Of a stretch of DNA of 45,039 bases, positions 28,458-38,262 are shown one piece after another. Positions within the stretch are counted from its first letter, which is position 1. Every line of letters begins with the position of its first letter. The notes under the pieces were generated by a model. It was not told the origin of the DNA. It was given only the letters and a program-made list of their open reading frames with translations, and searched no databases. Where the stretch lies: assembly GCA_020201075.1 (NCBI GenBank), contig JAIVHL010000133.1, positions 1,531 through 46,569 on the forward strand. Reading direction: 5' to 3'. Made by a program: the position numbers and the translations under genes. Source of the stretch: Halomonas sp. Its GTDB lineage: Bacteria; Pseudomonadota; Gammaproteobacteria; Pseudomonadales; Halomonadaceae.

Positions 28458-29378
28458 ATGCAGCTTGTGATCATCAGCGGTCGTTCCGGCTCGGGTAAGT
28501 CGATCGCGCTGCAGGCCCTGGAAGACCTCGGCTACTACGCCATCGACAACCTGCCGGCCATGTTGCTCGGCTCCCTGGTCGACGAGCTCGAGGGGCCCGA
28601 ATCGCCGCGTTCTTCCATTGCCGTCAGCATCGATGCCCGCAACCTGCCTCAGGCGTTGCAGCGATTTCCCAGCCTGCTTAAGGAAGTGCGTACCCGAGGT
28701 ATCGACTGTCAGGTGATCTACCTGACCACCGATGCCCGCATACTGCTGGAGCGCTACTCGGAAACCCGCCGTCGCCATCCGCTGACCCGAGACAGCGAAA
28801 TGACCCTGGCCGAAGCCATCGACTCTGAAGAGCTGGCGCTCTCCGAAATCCGCGACCTGGCAGATCTGGTCATCGATACCTCACGGCTCTCGGTCCACGA
28901 GCTGCGCGGCCGTATCGCCGACCAGGTGGCCCGCCATCAGCCCGACCAGCTCACCCTGACCATCGAATCCTTCGGCTTCAAGCGCGGGGTCCCGCTGGAC
29001 GCCGACCTGGTGTTCGACGCTCGCTGCCTGCCCAATCCCTATTGGGATCCGCAGCTGCGTGCCAGCACCGGCCGTGACCCGGAGGTTATCGCCTTCCTGG
29101 AGGGCTATGCGCTGGTCGATGAGATGCGCCGCGACATTCACGGCTGGGTAGAGCGCTGGCTGCCCGCGTACCTGGCCAGCCACCGCAGCTATCTGACGGT
29201 GGCCATCGGCTGTACGGGCGGCCAGCATCGCTCGGTCTACCTGGCGGAGCGCCTGGCGGCCAGCCTGGCCATCACCCACCCCATGGTCCGGCTGCGTCAC
29301 CGCGAGCTGGGTATCCACGACTCCCCGCCCCCACCGCCGGATCCGACGGCTGTCGTCACACCTCATCAAGGACGTTGA
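28458..29378 (+). CDS. rapZ: RapZ, RNase adapter protein / P-loop nucleotide-binding protein
   Basis: RapZ binds nucleotide and, in enterics, guides RNase E to the small RNA GlmZ to control glucosamine-6-phosphate synthase. The 306-residue protein has Walker A GRSGSGKS (8-15) and the family segments AIDNLPAMLLGSLVDEL, AVSIDARNLP, RRRHPLTRD, ESFGFKRGVPLDADLVFDAR and C-terminal LTVAIGCTGGQHRSVYLAER. A Pro-rich tail of about 20 residues is extra compared with E. coli. Whether GlmZ exists here is unknown. Confidence 0.97.
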   Translation: MQLVIISGRSGSGKSIALQALEDLGYYAIDNLPAMLLGSLVDELEGPESPRSSIAVSIDARNLPQALQRFPSLLKEVRTRGIDCQVIYLTTDARILLERYSETRRRHPLTRDSEMTLAEAIDSEELALSEIRDLADLVIDTSRLSVHELRGRIADQVARHQPDQLTLTIESFGFKRGVPLDADLVFDARCLPNPYWDPQLRASTGRDPEVIAFLEGYALVDEMRRDIHGWVERWLPAYLASHRSYLTVAIGCTGGQHRSVYLAERLAASLAITHPMVRLRHRELGIHDSPPPPPDPTAVVTPHQGR

Positions 29379-29380
29379 GC

Positions 29381-29650
29381 GTGCCGCAACGCAAGCTGAC
29401 CCTGACCAACCGGCGTGGCCTGCATGCCCGCGCCGCCACCAAACTGGTGCAGTGCTGCCAGCCCTTCGATGCTAGCATCAACGTGGACAACGGCGCCCTG
29501 CAGGGCGACGCCGCCAACATCATGTCGCTACTGATGCTGGCCGCCCCCTGCGGCACCGAACTCACCGTCAGCGCCCAAGGCAAGGATGCTGACGCCGCGC
29601 TTGATGCCGTCCAGGCGCTATTCGAGGCTCGCTTCCACGAGGACGAGTGA
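29381..29650 (+). CDS. ptsO: NPr, phosphocarrier protein of PTS-Ntr
   Basis: NPr passes phosphate from PtsP (EI-Ntr) to PtsN. The 89-residue protein is an HPr fold with phosphorylation site RRGLHARAATKLV (His15) and the second motif AANIMSLLMLAAPCG. I start it at the GTG at 29381, eight bases after AAGGA. The TTG at 29375 that would also read in frame is too close to that site. It ends the rpoN block, nine bases before the convergent pmbA stop, with no terminator in between. Confidence 0.94.
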   Translation: MPQRKLTLTNRRGLHARAATKLVQCCQPFDASINVDNGALQGDAANIMSLLMLAAPCGTELTVSAQGKDADAALDAVQALFEARFHEDE

Positions 29651-29659
29651 GGGCGAGCG

Positions 29660-30961
29660 TCAGCTTCCGGCGACGGTCATCTCATCGATCAGCCAGCTGC
29701 CGGTATGAACGCTGCCGCGGGTATCAATGTCGCTGCCTACAGCGGCCAGGCCCTTGAACATCGCCTCCATGTTCCCGGCAATGGTGAACTCCTCCACCGG
29801 ATGCTGGATCTTGCCGTCCTCCACCCAGAAGCCCGCCGCACCGCGGGAATAATCTCCGGTCACGGCATTGACCCCCTGCCCCATCAGCTCGGTAACCATC
29901 ACCCCTCGCCCCATGCGAGCAAGCAGCTCGTCGCGGGATTCCAACGGGGCAGTGAGACGAAGATTACGCGCACCACCGGCGTTGGCGGTCGTCTGCATGC
30001 CCAATCGCCGAGCACTGTAGGCGGAGAGCATATAGCTGGCCAGGCGGCCGTTTTCGATGAAGACGTTATCGCGGGTCTGAACACCGTCACCGTCGAAGGG
30101 CGAACTGGCCATGGCCCCGATCTCCATGGGTCGCTCCTGGAGACTGAACCACTCCGGAAAGAGCTCATCGCCAAGCCGATCGCAGAGAAAGGAGGCCTGG
30201 CGGTACAGGGCACCGCCGGCGATGGCGCCCATCAGCGAGCCGATCAGGCCCCCTGCCAGGGCCGGGTCGAACAGCACCGGCAATCGCCCGGTGGCTGGAC
30301 GACTGGCCCCCAGACGGCGCAATGTGCGCTCGGCGGCACTCTCGCCAACCTTCTCGGGCGCCAGCAGGTCGCGGGGGTGGCGCGCGCTGGTATAGTCGTA
30401 GTCGCGCTGCATGCCGTTTTCGTCTTCGGCGATCAGCATGCATGAGAGCGAATGGCGGCTGCCACGCTGACTGCCCAGGAAGTCATGGCTATTGGCGTAG
30501 ACGCGCACGCCCTCACCGGTGGAGAGCGAGGCGCCGTCGGAACTCATGATGCCCGGGCGGCAACGACCGGCAGCTTCGCAGGCTAGCGCCATTTCGATGG
30601 CCTGCTCGGTGGTCAGGGCCCAGGGGTGGTGGACGTCGAGGTCGGGCAGCTCACGGGCCATCAGCTCGGCATCGGCCAGGCCTGACGCGGGGTCCTCGCC
30701 GGTGTGGCGAGCGATCGCGATGGCTTTTTCTACCACCGCGCGGATCGACGCTTCACCGGCGTCAGTGGAGGAAGCGCTGCCCTTGCGCTTGCCCACATAG
30801 ACCGTCACTTCACCCTCCCGCACGCTCACGCCAGTGCCCTGGTCTACGCTGGCGCCTACCTCGCAGGCGTCGGCGCCGAGCCGACGAGCCAGTTCCAGGG
30901 CCATCTGGGCGCGGGACTCCAGCAGGGTCTGCTGGGCGACGGCATCGAATGCCTGTGTCAT
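29660..30961 (-). CDS. pmbA: PmbA (TldE), TldD-partner metalloprotease subunit
   Basis: PmbA/TldE pairs with TldD to form a heterodimeric protease that, in E. coli, matures microcin B17 and degrades CcdA. The 433-residue product carries the family's RKGSASSTDAGEASIRAVVE, RHSLSCMLIAEDENGMQRDY, AGGLIGSLMGAIAGGALYR, MGRGVMVTELMGQGVNAVTG and DYSRGAAGFWVEDG. Near residue 52, GVSVREGEV runs straight into TVYVGKRKGSAS. Homologues have about 13 more residues there (the E-x-V-E-F-N...G-I/V part), so a small in-frame gap is likely. TldE lacks the HExxxH site of TldD, as expected. Confidence 0.95.
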   Translation of the reverse strand: MTQAFDAVAQQTLLESRAQMALELARRLGADACEVGASVDQGTGVSVREGEVTVYVGKRKGSASSTDAGEASIRAVVEKAIAIARHTGEDPASGLADAELMARELPDLDVHHPWALTTEQAIEMALACEAAGRCRPGIMSSDGASLSTGEGVRVYANSHDFLGSQRGSRHSLSCMLIAEDENGMQRDYDYTSARHPRDLLAPEKVGESAAERTLRRLGASRPATGRLPVLFDPALAGGLIGSLMGAIAGGALYRQASFLCDRLGDELFPEWFSLQERPMEIGAMASSPFDGDGVQTRDNVFIENGRLASYMLSAYSARRLGMQTTANAGGARNLRLTAPLESRDELLARMGRGVMVTELMGQGVNAVTGDYSRGAAGFWVEDGKIQHPVEEFTIAGNMEAMFKGLAAVGSDIDTRGSVHTGSWLIDEMTVAGS

Positions 30962-31005
30962 GGATCTCTCCTCGTGATGTTGCGCTCAAGCCCGACGCCG
31001 CGGGC

Positions 31006-31030
31006 TGGTATACTGTAGAAAATTTTCTAG
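31006..31030 (+). promoter_or_regulatory. Extended -10 and overlapping 14-bp palindrome before darP
   Basis: TGGTATACT (31006-31014) is an extended -10 box 36 bp before the darP ATG. It is followed at once by the perfect palindrome TAGAAAATTTTCTA (31016-31029), which would lie on or next to the start point. The palindrome could be an operator acting on darP and on divergent pmbA. Confidence 0.45.
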
Positions 31031-31049
31031 CCTCAACCATGGATGCGGC

Positions 31050-31580
31050 ATGTCCCAGGATTCCCCCCGCGAGTTGCTCGCACAGATCACGCTGTCGGAC
31101 GATGAGCCCGTCAGCAAGTCCCAGCTCAAGCGTGAAATGCACGCCCTGCAGGCGCTCGGTGAGGCGATCATCGCCATGACACCGGGCGAACGCGCCCGCT
31201 TCCCCCTATCCGACGACATGCTGGCCGCCGTGGAGGAAACCTCGCGGATCCGCTCCCACGAGGGGCGCCGACGCCACATGCAGTACGTGGGAAAAGTCAT
31301 GCGTCGCGAGGATCTTGAAGCGATCAAGGCCGTTTATGACGAGCTCGAAAAGGAGACGCTGCGTCGAGACCACGCCTTCCACCGCCTGGAGTCGTGGCGT
31401 GATCGCCTGCTCGACGAAGGCGATGAGGCCCTGGAGGCCTTCATCGACGATTACCCCGACGTCGATCGCCAGACGCTGCGCCAGCTGATTCGTAACGCCC
31501 AGCGCGAACGCGAGAAGGACAAGCCCCCGGCCAGCGCCCGCAAGCTGTTCAAACTGATCCGCGATACCGCGGGGATGTAA
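31050..31580 (+). CDS. darP: DarP (YjgA), ribosome-associated 50S maturation factor
   Basis: DarP/YjgA binds late 50S precursors and helps fold the peptidyl-transferase centre of 23S rRNA. The 176-residue protein is almost entirely helical and highly charged. Recognised by VSKSQLKREMHALQALGEAI, then RIRSHEGRRRHMQYVGKVMR and TLRQLIRNAQREREKDKPP, with ARKLFKLIRD at the end. It is divergent from pmbA, as in E. coli. Its stop lies one base from the convergent tldD stop. Confidence 0.95.
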   Translation: MSQDSPRELLAQITLSDDEPVSKSQLKREMHALQALGEAIIAMTPGERARFPLSDDMLAAVEETSRIRSHEGRRRHMQYVGKVMRREDLEAIKAVYDELEKETLRRDHAFHRLESWRDRLLDEGDEALEAFIDDYPDVDRQTLRQLIRNAQREREKDKPPASARKLFKLIRDTAGM

Positions 31581-31581
31581 A

Positions 31582-33036
31582 TCAGGACTGGGTGCCGCCA
31601 ATGGTCAGCTCGTCCAGTTTAAGGGTGGGCTGGCCCACCCCCACCGGCACGCCCTGGCCTTCCTTGCCGCAGACGCCAATGCCGGTATCCAGCTCCATGT
31701 CGTGGCCGATCATCGACACCCGACCCATGGCTTCGGGGCCGTTGCCGATCAGGGTCGCGCCCTTCACCGGAGCAGTAATCCTGCCATCCTCCACCAGATA
31801 GGCTTCGCTGGCCGAGAAGACGAACTTGCCCGAGGTGATATCCACCTGGCCGCCGCCGAAGCTCACCGCATACAGACCGCGCTTGACGCTCTTGAGGATG
31901 TCCCCGGGATCGTCCTGCCCGGCCAGCATGACGGTATTGGTCATGCGCGGCATGGGCAGGTGGGCGAAGGACTCGCGACGGGCGTTGCCGGTGGGCGCCA
32001 TCCCCATCAGCCGGGCGTTGAGCTTGTCCTGCATGTAACCGGTGAGGATGCCGTCCTCGATCAAGGGAGTGTACTGCCCCGGGGTGCCCTCATCGTCGAT
32101 GGTCATCGAACCACGTCGGTCAGCCAGGGTGGCATCGTCCACTACGGTGACGCCCTTCGCCGCGACCCGCTGGCCCATGCGGCCGGCAAAGGCCGAACTG
32201 CCCTTGCGGTTGAAGTCACCCTCCAGGCCGTGGCCCACCGCCTCGTGGAGCAGGATGCCGGGCCAGCCCGGCGCCAACACGACCGGCAACTGGCCGGCCG
32301 GGGCGTCGATCGCCTCCAGGTTAACCAGCGCCTGACGCACCGCCTCCTTCGCGAAGCGCTCGGCCACGCCCTCGTCGCGCAGCCGCGCCATGGGGTAGCG
32401 ACCGCCGCCGCCGGCACTGCCCCGCTCGCGGCGGCCGTTTCGCACCACGATCACGCTGACGTTGAAACGCACCAGCGGCCGGATATCCGCCGCCAGGGTG
32501 CCGTCGCTGGCGCGCACCAGCACCACCTCGTGCACGCCAGACAGGGAGGCACTGACCTGGCTCACCGCCGGATCAGCGGCCCGAGCCACCCGGTCGGCTT
32601 CCTTGAGCAGGGCGATCTTCTCCTCGGCACTCAGTCCGGTGAGCGGGTCGACGCCGCCATAGCGGGATTCCCCCTGCACCACCACCCGCGGCGCCACCGC
32701 CAGGCTCGCACCGCTGCGCACGATGCTGGAGGCGGTGCGTCCAGTCTCGGCCAGCGCATCGGCGGTAATCTGGTTGGAGTAGGCAAAACCGGTCTTCTCG
32801 CCGGCCAGCGAGCGCACGCCCACCCCGCCGTCGATGTTATAGCTCGCCTCCTTGACCTCGCCGTCTTCCAACACCCAGCCCTCATGCCAGCTACGCTGGA
32901 AATAGAGATCGGCGTAGTCAATGCCGGGGCCCAGGGCATGGCCGAGGCCAAGATCCAGGTCGTCGAGGGTCAGCCCCCCGGGAGTGAGCAGGAAACTGGC
33001 GGCTTCGTTGAGCAGGCTAGGTCGAGATGCAGTCAT
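31582..33036 (-). CDS. tldD: TldD, catalytic subunit of the TldD/TldE protease
   Basis: TldD carries the zinc active site of the TldD-TldE protease. The 484-residue protein has [20 protein letters not shown] at the start, AEDGTLAAD-type and [13 protein letters not shown] central segments, and the metalloprotease motif [11 protein letters not shown] (His264, Glu265, His268). [16 protein letters not shown] and C-terminal [16 protein letters not shown] follow. [19 protein letters not shown] near the end holds the conserved Cys. Length matches E. coli (481). Its ATG overlaps the yhdP stop by 4 bp. The partner pmbA is only 0.6 kb away, separated by darP. Confidence 0.98.
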   Translation of the reverse strand: MTASRPSLLNEAASFLLTPGGLTLDDLDLGLGHALGPGIDYADLYFQRSWHEGWVLEDGEVKEASYNIDGGVGVRSLAGEKTGFAYSNQITADALAETGRTASSIVRSGASLAVAPRVVVQGESRYGGVDPLTGLSAEEKIALLKEADRVARAADPAVSQVSASLSGVHEVVLVRASDGTLAADIRPLVRFNVSVIVVRNGRRERGSAGGGGRYPMARLRDEGVAERFAKEAVRQALVNLEAIDAPAGQLPVVLAPGWPGILLHEAVGHGLEGDFNRKGSSAFAGRMGQRVAAKGVTVVDDATLADRRGSMTIDDEGTPGQYTPLIEDGILTGYMQDKLNARLMGMAPTGNARRESFAHLPMPRMTNTVMLAGQDDPGDILKSVKRGLYAVSFGGGQVDITSGKFVFSASEAYLVEDGRITAPVKGATLIGNGPEAMGRVSMIGHDMELDTGIGVCGKEGQGVPVGVGQPTLKLDELTIGGTQS

Positions 33037-36000
33037 TCGGCACTTTCCACTGAGATCTGCGGCGCGGTCCAGGGACCTCGCACGCGATAATGAATTCGGG
33101 TTACACGGTCAATGGCGTCGCCAAACAGGCGGTCGGCGATAAACAAAGCACCACCCACCACGGGCGCGCCGGCGATCACCGCCGCCAAGGGCAAATTGCG
33201 GCTGATAGGTACCGTGACCTCCAGTCGCTGGTCCAGTTCCCGCCGCGCCAGGTCGACACGCCCGTCGAGAGTGAAGCGGGTCGCCGGGCCCTCGACCACC
33301 AGCGGCCCCTGAGTTTCCAGTATCCCACCATACAGGGTCGCCGCACCGCTGACACGATCGAAGGCGGTGCCCTGGCCGGTCACGTCGGAGAAATCCAGAC
33401 GCAGGCGACGCACCAGGTTATCGAGGTTGAGCAGCCCCACCAGACGGGCAGGGGTCGAGGCGATATTCACAAAGCGTCCATCACGCAACTCCACTTCCAC
33501 GCTACCCCGAGAGCGCTCAAGGGCGAACTGCCAGGGCGCGCCCGGCCAGGCCAGCTGACTGGTCACCCGCGTCTCGGCACTTTGGATCACCGCGGTCTGG
33601 CCAAGCCGCTCAAGGGCGGTACCCAAATCGCGGCCATCAAGTTCAAGTCTCGCCCGGGAGAGGGTGTCGGCGTTCCCGGCAGCCTCCCAGACCAGCTCGC
33701 CCCGGGCGCTGATCTGGCCAATCGTCAGGCCCAGCGGAGACACGGTAAGGCTGTTGGGCGTGGCCTGCCAGCGAGCGGTAAAGGGCCCCAGGCGTTGGCC
33801 ACCGCGTTCGATGTCGGCAACGCGCAGGCGGCCATCGGGCAACCCCCCTACCCAGCCGGGCAGCGGCGCCGGCTCAGGAGGGATGGCGATCTCGTCGAGC
33901 AGCGACCCCATGGCGCCGGGCTGCGGCGTCAGGCCGTCCAGGGTGAGGCGCATCAGGCTGATGTCCAGGGGCTCGACGAGGCCTGGCCGATAGTCGAGCT
34001 GCCCGGCAAGCAGGCTGCCATCCAGCGCCAGGCGCCAGCCGCCCCCTATCGCGCGGCTGATAGGCATCGACCCACCACCCCTCACCCTGGGGCCAGCCAG
34101 TGGTAGGGGGGCGCCCCAGCCAAAGCTGGCCCTGGCCCGACCCGTCACCAGGCTCGTCACCCGGCAAGGCCCGCCAACGCAAAGACAGCCTATCTCCCAG
34201 ACCCGCCTCGAGGCGCCCCTCGGTGAGGTCCATGTCGAGCCGCAGCGGCAAGCGCTCGCCGCCGGCCTTGCCCAGCGGTGGCGGCAGATCGATGGCCAGT
34301 CCCTCCAGGGTGCTGTCAAGCCGCAGGCGCATGGACGCCTCCCCGATGGCGAGCCTGCCCTGCCAGGGGAAGCGGCCGGCGAGCGACGCGCCAAGGGCCG
34401 GCAGCTCCGTCCAACGCGCCAGTGCGGATGCCTCGGCACTGCCGGAGAGATCCAGCCCACCTCCCAGGGTATCGATCTGGGCACGCAGCGGACCGCCCAG
34501 CAGCATCCCCTCGATGCGACCCTCGAGACCGCCTTGCTCGCCGCGCTGTCGCCAGGCCAGCGGCCCCGAGAGGTCACGAAAGACCAGGCCGAGCGGAAGG
34601 TACTCGAGTCGCGAAAAGGCAGTCTCGGTATCGATATCCAGGTCCAGCCCCCCAGGCTCGCCCAGCGTCAGCGTCAGGGCGACCCGGCCCTCGACGCTAC
34701 CCTCAGCCTGCCAGTCGGCGACGGCCTCAGTGCCCCCAATCGGCATGGCCCGCAGATAGCGGCGCAGCGACTCGGCAGAGGCGACAAGTTCTCCCTCCAC
34801 CTCAAGACGCTTATCGACCAGGCGCACCTGGCTATCGCGGGCCATCACTCCCAGGCTCTCGGCCTGATGAAGAGTCGCTTCCAGGGTTGAGTCCTGCAGG
34901 GAGAGCCGACCCTCGATATTCGTTAGGGCCGGCCAGGCGGGATCGAAGCCGAGCCGCCCCTGTTCAATGGCCATCTCCAGTCCGAAGCTCGGGTCGATGC
35001 GTTCAGCGCCGCCCGCCAGCGGCACGTGAAGTCGCAGCGACCCCTGGGGTACCCAACCGGCCACACCGTCGAACCACTCGAGAAGTTCGTCGCTGAGAAT
35101 CCCCACCGGCAGCCAGGTCGACAGCGGCGACTCGACAGCGTCAACGTCGGTGAAGTCCAGCGAGAGACCAAAACCGCCGCGCTGCCCGCCCCCCAAGGCG
35201 AGGCCGAAGCCGCCCTTCATTTCGGCACCCTTCCACCCCACTTGCAGCTCTCTGCCGCTGACCAGGGTGCGCGGGCCGTCGTAGACCCAGGTCACCTCCC
35301 CGGTGGCTTGATCCAGCGCCATGGGATCGACAAACAGCCTGGGGAAGTCAAGGAGGGTCCCATGGTCACCGGCGAAGCGAACCCTACCGGTCAGGTCACG
35401 GGCTTCAACCCACATATCCAGAGGGCCAACGCCGGGCGCCTGCCCCCAGGGAGAGACCTCCACCTCGCTCAGCGACGCCTGCGCCAGCCACTGGCCATCG
35501 CGGTGGCCCAGGCGAAAGCCGTTGACCTGTCCGCGGGGGTCCAGGGCGTCCACTACCCGAGCCAAGGCCTCCGGCAGCGGCACCCGATGGCGCCAGGCTG
35601 CCAGAGATCCCAGATCGAAACCGCTGGTGTCAAGCCGCCAACCATCGGCAGCGCCGGCAAGCTGCCAGCGGTGCGGCAGCGCAGGCCCCCAGCGGGCCTC
35701 CAGAGCATCGGGTTCAGCCGAATCCGGGCTTACCGCGTCGCCCTCGAACCAGGCCTCCCAGCTATCCTCGCCGCGCAGCCACTGGCCGCGCCCCTCAACC
35801 TCGGTAAGCTCGATGAGCTGGCGATCACCGCTATCATCGGCATGGCTCACCGTCAGTCTCTCGATAGCCAGCGCCAGGCGCGCATCGGCCAGCTCGCCCC
35901 GATGCCAGCGGCCCCACAGCCGCGCTCGGCCGCTTGATTCGTCCAGGCTCAAGGGATCGTTACGCCCGAGCACCTCCACCAGGCTGATCAGGCTATCGAG

Positions 36001-36714
36001 CCGCATGTCAGCCTGCAGGGCGGCGCTGAAATCGCGGAACCCCGTGGGACCGGGCAGCACCTCCAGGGCTACCTGCATGGCGGCGTCAGCGTCCCCCTCG
36101 AGGCGGATTTCCCCCTCCAGGTAGGCACGCCGATTGTCGCCGGTCATCAGCAGCCGCGGCGCCTCGAGCACCACTCGCCGATCGCGACCATGGAGCACCA
36201 GGCGCAGGTCCTCGACCCAGGCGCGCTGGCGCAGGAGCACCCCAACCCAGAAGTCGAGACGCTCCAGATCGAGTTCCCCGGTGGGCTGGAGTTCAGGGGG
36301 CAGCTCGGCAGGGTCGGGCCAATGCCAGACGCCCTCGGGCGTCTGGTAGAGGTGCAACGTTACCCCGCTCAGCCGGGCATCCTCCACTACCGGCACTCCG
36401 GCGCGCAGGCTGGCCAAGGTGTCTAGACGCAGGTACCCGCCGTCCACCTCCAGCAACGACACCCCCTGCTCATGGGCGCGAATGTTCAGGGCCTCGAGGG
36501 AGAGCATCGGATCGAGGCCGGCCAGGCGGGTATCCAACTCGGCGATGCGCACTTCAGCCCCGAAACGCGCCGAGAGCAGCGACTCGAGATTCGGCGTCAA
36601 GCCATCGGCCAGCGCCAGCGCAAGCCGCAACGCCAGCAGCAGCAGCGCCATGGACGCCAGCAGCAGCGCCAGCAGGGTCAGGCTCCAGCGCATCACCACA
36701 CGAATCGGAGACAT
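33033..36714 (-). pseudogene. yhdP: YhdP, AsmA-like envelope phospholipid-transport protein, frameshifted
   Basis: YhdP is a very long bridge-like AsmA-family protein implicated in phospholipid flow to the outer membrane. It begins at ATG 36712-36714 with a basic tail and a transmembrane helix (about 9-34). Long beta-rich repeats of DUF3971/AsmA type follow. The frame that starts at 36714 carries family sequence to about 34100. From about 34050 down to the stop at 33033 the family sequence (TFDRVSG-type AsmA end, [18 protein letters not shown]) is in another frame. One extra base, or two missing, between about 34040 and 34115 explains this; the restored protein would be about 1,226 residues. 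G/C runs at 34042-34046 and 34106-34111 are the suspects. Confidence 0.85.
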
Positions 36715-36718
36715 GAGT

Positions 36719-38182
36719 TCACATCAGCACGATATCGTACTGCTCCTGGGAGTAATGGGTCTCCACCTGGAAGCGGATTGGTTTGCCAATGAACTCCTCC
36801 AGGTCGGCCACCGCAGCGGACTCCTCGTCGAGCAGACGGTCGACCACCGCCTGACCCGCCAGCACCATGTAGGTTTCAGCGCTGTAGGCGCGCTCCTCGC
36901 GCAGAATCTCACGGAAAATCTCGTAGCAGATCGTTTCCGGGGTCTTCAGGGTGCCGCGCCCCCCACAGGTGGGGCAGGCCTCACAGAGGGTCTGCTCCAA
37001 ACTCTCCCGGGTGCGCTTGCGGGTCAGTTGGATCAACCCAAGCTCAGTGACGCCGGTGCACTTGGTCTTGGCGTGGTCACGCTCCAGCGACTTCTCGAGC
37101 ACCCGCAGCACCTGGCGCTGGTGCTCGGTATCTTCCATGTCGATGAAGTCGATGATGATGATGCCCCCCAGGTTGCGCAACCTGAGCTGACGAGCGATGG
37201 CGGTAGCGGCCTCGAGGTTGGTCTTGAAGATGGTCTCCTCGAGGTTGCGGTGCCCCACATAGCCGCCGGTGTTGACGTCAATGGTGGTCATCGCCTCGGT
37301 GGGATCGATCACCAGATAGCCGCCGGACTTGAGCTGAACCTTGCGCCCCAGGGCTTTCTGGATCTCATCCTCGACGCTGAACATATCAAAGATCGGTCGC
37401 TCGCCGGCATAGTGCTCAATGCGCTTCACCGCATCAGGCATGAACTCCTCGGCGAACTCGATCAGCTTGACGTGATTCTCACGGGAGTCGATGCGCACCT
37501 TCTCGATGTCGTCGCGCATTACGTCGCGCAGGATGCGCATGAACAAAGGCAGATCGTCATAGATGACGCTAGGGGCCCCGGCGGTCACCTTGCGTTCGCT
37601 GACCTTGCGCCATAGGCGCAGCAGAAAGTGCATGTCAGCGGAGAGCTCCTCAAGCCCCACTCCTTCGGCGGCAGTGCGGACGATAAAACCACCACTCGCC
37701 TCTTGACTCTGCCCCACCAGGGCTACCTCGATCAGCCCACGTAGCCGCTCACGCTCGCGATCCTCTTCGATGCGCTGGGAGACCCCATGGTGGGGCGCAT
37801 CGGGCATATAGACCAGGTAGCGAGACGGCACCGAGAGATGGGTGGTGAGCCGGGCCCCCTTGGAGCCGATGGGATCCTTGGTGACCTGAACCACCAGTGC
37901 CTGCCCCTCGTGGAGCAGGTGGCCAATGGAAAGCTGCTCCTCGGCCGGCGTGCCAGAGGGCATCACTTCATGCGCATGGATGAAGGCGGCGCGGTCCAAC
38001 CCGATATCAACGAACGCCGCCTGCATGCCAGGCAGCACCCGCACCACCTTGCCCTTGTAAATATTGCCGGCAATGCCGCGTCGGCGCGATCGTTCTATGA
38101 AGGCCTCCTGCAGCACGCCGTTCTCCACCACGGCGACACGGGTCTCCATGGGGGTCAGGTTGATTAATACTTCGCCGCTCAT
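36719..38182 (-). CDS. rng: RNase G
   Basis: RNase G is an RNase E-like endonuclease that matures the 5' end of 16S rRNA and cuts some mRNAs. The 487-residue protein has the S1 domain (NIYKGKVVRVLPGMQAAFVD, about 40-120), the 5' sensor and catalytic DNase I-like parts (TTIDVNTGGYVGHRNLEETI, IIIIDFIDMEDTEHQRQV) and the Zn-link CEACPTCGGRG. It has no RNase E-type C-terminal scaffold. I use the ATG at 38180-38182, eight bases after AAGGA; a TTG six codons earlier is less likely. It lies four bases before yhdP. Confidence 0.97.
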   Translation of the reverse strand: MSGEVLINLTPMETRVAVVENGVLQEAFIERSRRRGIAGNIYKGKVVRVLPGMQAAFVDIGLDRAAFIHAHEVMPSGTPAEEQLSIGHLLHEGQALVVQVTKDPIGSKGARLTTHLSVPSRYLVYMPDAPHHGVSQRIEEDRERERLRGLIEVALVGQSQEASGGFIVRTAAEGVGLEELSADMHFLLRLWRKVSERKVTAGAPSVIYDDLPLFMRILRDVMRDDIEKVRIDSRENHVKLIEFAEEFMPDAVKRIEHYAGERPIFDMFSVEDEIQKALGRKVQLKSGGYLVIDPTEAMTTIDVNTGGYVGHRNLEETIFKTNLEAATAIARQLRLRNLGGIIIIDFIDMEDTEHQRQVLRVLEKSLERDHAKTKCTGVTELGLIQLTRKRTRESLEQTLCEACPTCGGRGTLKTPETICYEIFREILREERAYSAETYMVLAGQAVVDRLLDEESAAVADLEEFIGKPIRFQVETHYSQEQYDIVLM

Positions 38183-38262
38183 GCGGAAGTCCTTGTCCAA
38201 AATGCTTTGTGTCCATTATGCCATAGTGTCATCGGCCCAAGGCATTGGTGGCCGGCAAGGCC

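Noticed and set aside
31623-31640. Inverted repeat GGGTGGGCTGGCCCACCC as a terminator or operator
   Set aside because: It lies inside the conserved C-terminal coding sequence of tldD (VGVGQPTL region) and has no T-tail, so codon constraint explains it.
31702-33090. Long open frame (about 460 codons) on the plus strand opposite tldD
   Set aside because: It is antisense to a perfectly conserved TldD. Such mirror frames are a by-product of GC-rich codon use, and its composition (Gly, His, Gln, Arg-rich) matches no family. Similar mirrors opposite zapE, petB, hisD and yhdP were rejected for the same reason.
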